Part shown: piece by piece, positions 58,527-64,000 of the stretch
How the letters are laid out: each line of letters begins with the position of its first letter
Numbering within the stretch: the stretch's first letter is position 1
Assembly: GCA_944739405.2 (NCBI GenBank)
Contig: OX123182.2
Location: 14,705,326-14,769,325, forward strand
Length of the DNA: 64,000 nucleotides
Reading direction: 5' to 3'
Origin: Euclidia mi
Taxonomy: Eukaryota; Arthropoda; Insecta; Lepidoptera; Erebidae
Position numbers and translations under genes: made by a program
Notes under the pieces: generated by a model
The model's input: only the letters and a program-made list of their open reading frames with translations
What the model was told of the DNA's origin: nothing
Databases searched by the model: none

Positions 58527-61069
58527 TAGAGTATTATTTCGAGACTACGATCGTGTTCGAGCTCGTCTCGTAGATTATGGCGTGTGTAAGCGTGTGGAAA
58601 ACACTTTTAGATTTGCTCGCTGTTGCTAAAGTACCGTCTTTACTGGTAGTATTCTGCTGTATATTGAGTCTATACATATTCTATATTTTAAGTTCTTTTG
58701 GTTTAATTTATTTATCGAATAGGTGGTTATGATTTTAGGCGCTACCTATGCATGTTTATCGAAAGAAAGGCAGCCTTTCGTCCGAGGTACTTATTATAAC
58801 TTAACAAATTAAGCAGTCGTTGAAGCGTCGTAATTTTAAGCTAATTGTAGACTGTGACGCCATATGGTAATAAAACCTGCAAGCTTGACATCAACTAACA
58901 ATTTAATATTTATCTCGATTATTTAATATCTGTCACTAGCATAAACAGAAAAATATAATCAAGAATATCTGCGACAAAATTCTTCGTTTTGATAAATTAA
59001 ATTTTGCGTTCGTAACAGATCGGTAAATTAAAGAAACCTTGTCTGAGCTCACCACTTGGACATTTACAACAAAGCATTACCGTATTTTCGAGGGCAGCCA
59101 CAGCAGGGTAAAGCTGTAAGTTTCAGGTTCTTTTTTCAGGGAAAATACGATAGTTTGTAAGTACCAAAATAATTGGCTATACACTCACACGAAAACAAGA
59201 AGATTTATTGATTATGTTTTAAATATGTTTGCTATACCTTCACGAATGAAGCATCTCCTGGTTTCCTATACAATCTGTGTGTTTATAATTTAATTTCTAT
59301 AAAAAACACTTCCCTCGTGAAGATTTTTACACCGCTTGCGTGATTTATCTTACATTAGAAGACACGCCGCCGCGTTTAGCGCAACATCATCTTTATTTAT
59401 TGACGCGTCATTCGAGACATAATCCTGAAGTAAATGCGAGTCTGCGTTACAAGCATTTTTAAGCTCTTCTCTTTGAAAAATATATCACGCCGCCGATTTT
59501 TCATTCGCCTTTCTTTACCTAAACACTCAAACAAAGCTACTTTCACATTTATAATTTAAGTCTTTCTTTTCTGAAGGTACGTTTAAAATAAAAGATTTTA
59601 ACCGTAACTTAAGCGACAACATAAATTATTTCAAATTATGCTGCTGGGTTTCCTACTCACCAAAATACTTAAAGAGAGCTATGCAATAAAGGTTTCAGTA
59701 TAATGGAGAGTGATGGAATATGTTAGTCGTTCGTTAGAAATGAAAAAGGGCAGTAGAAAAATTTCAAGCAGAAATTAACTTTAATTACTAAGTGGCAAAA
59801 AGTACGTTAAATAAACCTGTCCATGAAATTATGGGGATTTTTTTATTTTGTTATGCTTGGAGCTTCTGTAATATATCCGTGGTAATAAACGATCGGGGGA
59901 AAATGTCGCCGCAATCGAAATTGTTAATTCACTCGTGGGTAGTCCGACAATTTATTGCTACTGGTCTGCCGTTTAGTAACTGCTGATTATAATTAGAAAT
60001 TACATTTTATTTTAAAGATATGTAAGGAATTATATGTTGTTAAGTAATATGTGGTACCTAGTGCAGTGAAAAAAGCTTTGCGATTTTCGACTGTGTGCGT
60101 AGCATCAACACAAAACAATAATGATTTGTACATATTTAGTATCAAATAACTGTATAATAGATAAAATAAACGTTTGGTAAATTAAGTTTTCGAAAAAATT
60201 AATCAAATTGGTCAGGCAATTGAATATGTATAAAATATAAGGATGATGCTATTCTTTAAGAATCAAATTGAAGATACGAAAACGTTCCAATTGACGGTGA
60301 GTAGAAGTTTGCTGATCACATCGGTACGACATTTTTTCTAAGACAATATCTCAGGCATGACATGGCTTCGATGGCCTACTGCTTATTGCGTGTAGTACGA
60401 TAGACACTTCCTTATAATGATTCTCCTTCGTGTAATATAGAGAGACGCTTAGAATAAGCACATTTTTTCTCTGTAACTAAAGCATTGGTAGTCAGCGTGA
60501 TGACTAATTACAGTAAAATCTCCTACTACTTTAGTGCTCTAGTCATAACGAACTTAAAATTGCTTTTACAACATCAAGGATGATGTAGCAATATGACATT
60601 CAAGTTTATCAAAGTCTAGAATTTAAACCAAATTCTCTATAGTCACCCACAATGCCATCAAAGATTATACGACCTCTATCACAATACGTCACATACATCA
60701 AAAGGTAAAATAACTATCATACGGCGGTTCGGTTATTGGAAACGCATCGGTTATAGTTAATGATAGACCCTCTTTATCCTCTTTATCGCCGCACAGTCGT
60801 ATCAATTACTAAATCATAAAGAAAAACACGATTTTCTGTGATAAAGACAAATAATATCACACTTTTAAGCCTACTCCTGAAGGCTCTAGAATTAAAAGAT
60901 AACGATGATTATAGTAGAAAATTTTCTACAAGACAGCAAGAATTCTGGCCAACTTTTTTCAGAGCATAGCAACAATTTGTACTCATTATATAGACGTGCA
61001 AAACTTAAGCCCATTAACAATGTTGATTGAAGCCAAAAAGCCAAAAATGTCTGGTGATTTTACACATAT
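58527..61069. other. No gene recognised
   Basis: AT-rich. Nothing beyond short unsupported frames such as 59792-59986. Confidence 0.45.
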
Positions 61070-61330
61070 TTTCTTTAGATAGATAGAGGATAGGAGATAT
61101 TTAATTGATGCTTGCCCTGTGCCTCGGAAAGCACGTTAAGCAGTCGGTCCCGGCTGTCATGAAGATATTTGGCAGTTGTATAGGGAGTCTGTACCTCTGA
61201 ATAAACCGACACTATTCTAAACCAAGGATTAAGCTAGCCCCTTGGGTTATGAAGGTCAGAAAGGTAGCCGCTCTGTGGAGAAGCTAATATTCAGTCAAAT
61301 CCAATTAGACTAGCAAAGGGTCCCATATTA
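61070..61330 (+). repeat. Dispersed lepidopteran repeat (GCCCTGTGCCTCG type), copy 2
   Basis: TGCCCTGTGCCTCGGAAAGC, ACGTTAAGCAGTCGGTCCCG and GCTGTCATGAAGATATTTGG match in order the minus-strand copy at 12150-12430. Confidence 0.68.
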
Positions 61331-61812
61331 CAACTGGGATAACGCTGGGAGGATAATGTCCACTTATAGAGGACATGATATTTTCACATGTTGCGTGACT
61401 GGTATACATATATTATTTATTATCAGGAAACTTGAAAGTAATTAGTATCAAGCAACAAATGGTGATGAGGTATATTATAGTACCCACATAGAGAAGTATT
61501 TTGCCCTAGTGGCGCTGATACACTTGAGCATTCATGATTGAGAAGACATGATTTAGTAAATGATACGAGTGTGCGTCGATAAAATTATTTGAAATTGATT
61601 TCTGATTCGATTTAATTTGATATAAATAATCACTAGTAACTTGGACATTCCGTACAGTGCAATGTATTTTAAATCATATTTCAAAGAAATTAATGAAAAT
61701 AAATGTAACTGCAAATAATAGGGTAAGATCTCCCACAATAGAAAAATAAACCTTTGATTTCAAGTCGGTCCTATTATACTTACTCCCAGCAAAATGATAA
61801 TATCCAGGGAAA
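61331..61812. other. No gene; fragment of MITE M2
   Basis: 61511-61540 (GGCGCTGATACACTTGAGCA and 10 more bases) matches one end of the element at 47307-47552. The rest is AT-rich. Confidence 0.5.
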
Positions 61813-62505
61813 ATCCACACAAGGCTATCTGATCCCAAACTAGTTAGAGCTTGTCCCAAATCAAACAAACAACTGATTTTATAAATGCGCTTTAATACCT
61901 GCATAATAATATTATATATGTTACTGTAAAAACCGGAAGTACGCTAAATCTTTAGATTTACCAATAAATCCTAAGATTTACCAACATGAGTTGGTATCAA
62001 AATGCCCGAATTTTTCAATAAAAAAACACCAAGTTGATGAAGCCCTGCTTCGCAGGGCTCCCACTTTAGGGTTAGGGGTCTCAAGAGAACCTAACATAAC
62101 CTAATTACTTGAGTTACAGTGTCACCTAACCTTACGGGCTTTTACAGTAACGATAACTCTAATATTTGACAAATTGCGCATAAAAATTAGACAAATTGCC
62201 AAATATGCTATGTTAGGTTATATAAGGTTCCCTTGTGACCCTTAACCCAAAAATAGGAGCGATCTGCGAAGCAGGGCTCCGTCAACTTAGTATTGTTTTT
62301 ATTAAAAAAATCGGACATTTACCAACCCATGCTGGTAAATCTTAGGATTTACGGGTAAATCTTAAGATTTATCTGGCTCTTACAGTAAGATATAACACCA
62401 AGGACACACACTGCAATCATCACTCAAAAATTGTCTAAAGTGGGAATCAAACCCATGAATATGCTTAACACTCAGGATCTCTATCTATCGGACTCAACGT
62501 CAACA
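61813..62505 (-). mobile_element. tRNA-derived SINE, split by MITE M4
   Basis: 62389-62505 holds a degenerate tRNA-like head on the minus strand with B box GGGTTTGATTCCCAC. 61813-61920 holds the SINE tail (CTCTAACTAGTTTGGGATCA on the minus strand), related to the S1 tail. The two parts are in the order and orientation of one SINE, with the 468-bp MITE between them. This reconstruction is inference from known SINE layout. Confidence 0.55.
61921..62388. mobile_element. 468-bp MITE of nested palindromes, family M4
   Basis: Inverted ends of about 130-140 bp begin TTACTGTAA(A/G)A(A/G)CC at both sides. Each arm contains two copies of the self-complementary motif TAAATCTTAAGATTTA (variants TAAATCTTTAGATTTA, TAAATCCTAAGATTTA) and a hairpin around CCCTGCTTCGCAGGG (perfect in the left arm, changed in the right). 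ATAT occurs close to both edges and may be the target duplication, with one extra G on each side. No coding part. Confidence 0.82.
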
Positions 62506-63731
62506 GACAAAGCTTTTGTTTTTTTTTGTTACGAGGCATAAATATAATCATCGCACTCGCCAATAGTTCCCCTAAGCGCTAATAGACATAACTTATCAAG
62601 CTGTATAATACATAATATGTATACATACTAAGTTATGTCATAGTGTTTTATGAGCAGTAATTACGTAGAAATCTCGTAGTTTGCTCAATTGCGCTATAGG
62701 TGGCGTCTACTATGATATTAAGATCTAAATCGCTCCGTCGGAATTTGCATGGTAGTAACAATTTCATTATTCAGTCCGTCTAGAGCATTAGCTAGAATCA
62801 TAAACTTTGATGAAACTATCAACGTTTGCATCTCTTTCTAACAGGATTTCTCTAAAATATCTTGTTAATATACTTAGTAAACTTAGTTTTAATTAGATGT
62901 CTTCAGTTTTCAGAGATCGTTTTCTTTCTTTTCTCTTTAAATTTTAAACAATTACCTACAAGGCTGTGTACATATTTGTCGAAGAGCTTACTCCTGTAGC
63001 CTTAGTAATAAAATAAAGAGCAAGGCGCATTTTATTCATATCTCTAAGGACTTGAAGGTTGTCTGAAGTTTTTCAAGATACACGTCTTTCTCTAATTATT
63101 TAAAGTGCTGACTTGGTATTTGTTTGTTTGTGCTTACCTATTTTATAAGAATGCGTAACTCAAAAGGCTACCATTATTCTGAACATACATTTATTAAATA
63201 TTTAGACAAACATATACACAACTTTGTTGACACATAGTGTTTGATGACGATATCGTAAAATGCATATAGTGGTTATGAAAAGCCCTCTGGCTATGTAAAC
63301 TAACCGGCAAAATTGCCTCATAGTTTTATTTTTCTTCAAATATTTTCACCTAATTTACCCTAGAGTGCTGCAGAGAAAAGAGAAGCAGGTGAACTGGTTA
63401 TAAAAAATAATAACAACATGTTAATTTGCTGTGTATTTTACACGTAAGTTATAAAATATTAGAGGGAGAAGTCGATCAACTGCATTAAAGAAATGTTCAT
63501 TTCGGTCAAAGTAAAATACACCCATATAGTCGATTATGTGGCAAATTAAAGTTAGTACAAACATTGTTTGTAAACTCTGTTGGTAATATTTATAAGCGTA
63601 TTGGTGATTATGGAATGTGCTCCCACACAATATGATTACTCATTATGTGTTCCTTCAAATTATATGATAAAGTTTTAATATGCATAAAACTCACCTTATT
63701 GTTCCAAAACCCACTAAATTTTGTATAACAA
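62506..63731. other. No gene recognised
   Basis: AT-rich. The minus frame 63421-63630 has no domain. Confidence 0.5.
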
Positions 63732-63939
63732 CTAGAGGACGCCAGCAGCTACGCCTGCATTTTTTTTAAATTTACCCGTTTTGGTCGATCCCGTAGGAAT
63801 TTCGGGAAACCCCTTCTTAATGCACCCCTACGGTCCCCAAGGAACATACATGTAAAATTTTAGCTTCATGCGCCCAATAGTTTCGGCTGTAGCGAGTCTG
63901 TCAGTCAGTAAGTAACGCAACGATTTTATATTAAGAAGA
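63732..63939 (-). mobile_element. Helitron-type element, family H1, copy E
   Basis: CTAG is at 63732-63735 and the TC end at 63938-63939, with A/T flanks in the right sense. It is close to copies A and C, with a few substitutions (for example GTCAGTAAGTAACG in place of GTCAGTCAGTAACG). Confidence 0.75.
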
Positions 63940-64000
63940 TAAAACACATTATTTAAACAAAATATTTCTTTTATAAAAGTAATTTAACTACCAGTCTATT

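Noticed and set aside
62040..62240. Insect telomere repeats (CCTAAC/TTAGG-like runs)
   Set aside because: Only isolated CCTAACATAACCTAA and GGGTTAGGGG runs inside MITE M4; no tandem TTAGG array.

Overview
The window looks like repeat-rich intergenic or intronic DNA from an insect, most probably a moth or butterfly. I infer this from the AT-rich composition and from several dispersed repeats of types I know from lepidopteran genomes: short TC...CTAG Helitron-type elements, tRNA-derived SINEs, and CCACTGCTGGAC-type and CGCCGCCCATGG-type repeats. No sequence was searched, so the taxonomic call is recognition, not proof. I could not support a single host protein-coding gene, tRNA gene or rRNA gene. 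Every long reading frame that I can interpret belongs to a transposable element.

Layout. 1-4260 (minus): a BEL/Pao LTR retrotransposon polyprotein, cut by the window edge and broken by three TAG stops and two one-base frameshifts. 4704-6190 (minus): a 5'-truncated LINE whose RT active site reads YAND instead of YADD. 7696-8488: a 0.4-kb tandem duplication. 8895-10275 (minus): a second LINE with two frameshifts. 10.3-17.4 kb: mostly unrecognised AT-rich DNA holding MITEs, two Helitron-type elements and a SINE. 17427-19328 (plus): the longest open LINE frame in the window, RT plus C-terminus without a stop. 19.3-38.7 kb: accumulated short repeats, including a two-copy family with a hammerhead-like core, a possible LTR fragment near 30 kb and LINE tails. 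38717-40084 (minus): a decayed LINE with a CCHC plus RPD restriction-like C-terminus. 42661-46457 (minus): a Ty3/gypsy element with 5' LTR, PBS, gag and part of pol, truncated in RNase H. A solo LTR of the same family lies in opposite orientation at 49070-49431, flanked by ATAT.

50529-51821 is an almost complete mariner (TA target, 27-bp perfect inverted ends, DD34D transposase) disabled by one TAG codon. 51868-52048 is a MITE with TTA target duplication, followed by a TC...CTAG element. 53672-55202 is the most unusual object: a 1.53-kb unit with 29-bp perfect terminal inverted repeats that contains a nearly perfect 163-bp palindrome with a 31-bp spacer. 61813-62505 is a tRNA-derived SINE split by a 468-bp MITE built of nested palindromes.

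The elements do not form a pathway. Together they record successive insertions: LINE near or in BEL, MITE into SINE, and gypsy insertion followed by truncation and, elsewhere, LTR-LTR recombination. I found no new gene system. The best candidates for something undescribed are the palindrome-bearing unit at 53.7-55.2 kb, the nested-palindrome MITE at 61.9-62.4 kb and the hammerhead-like repeat family.
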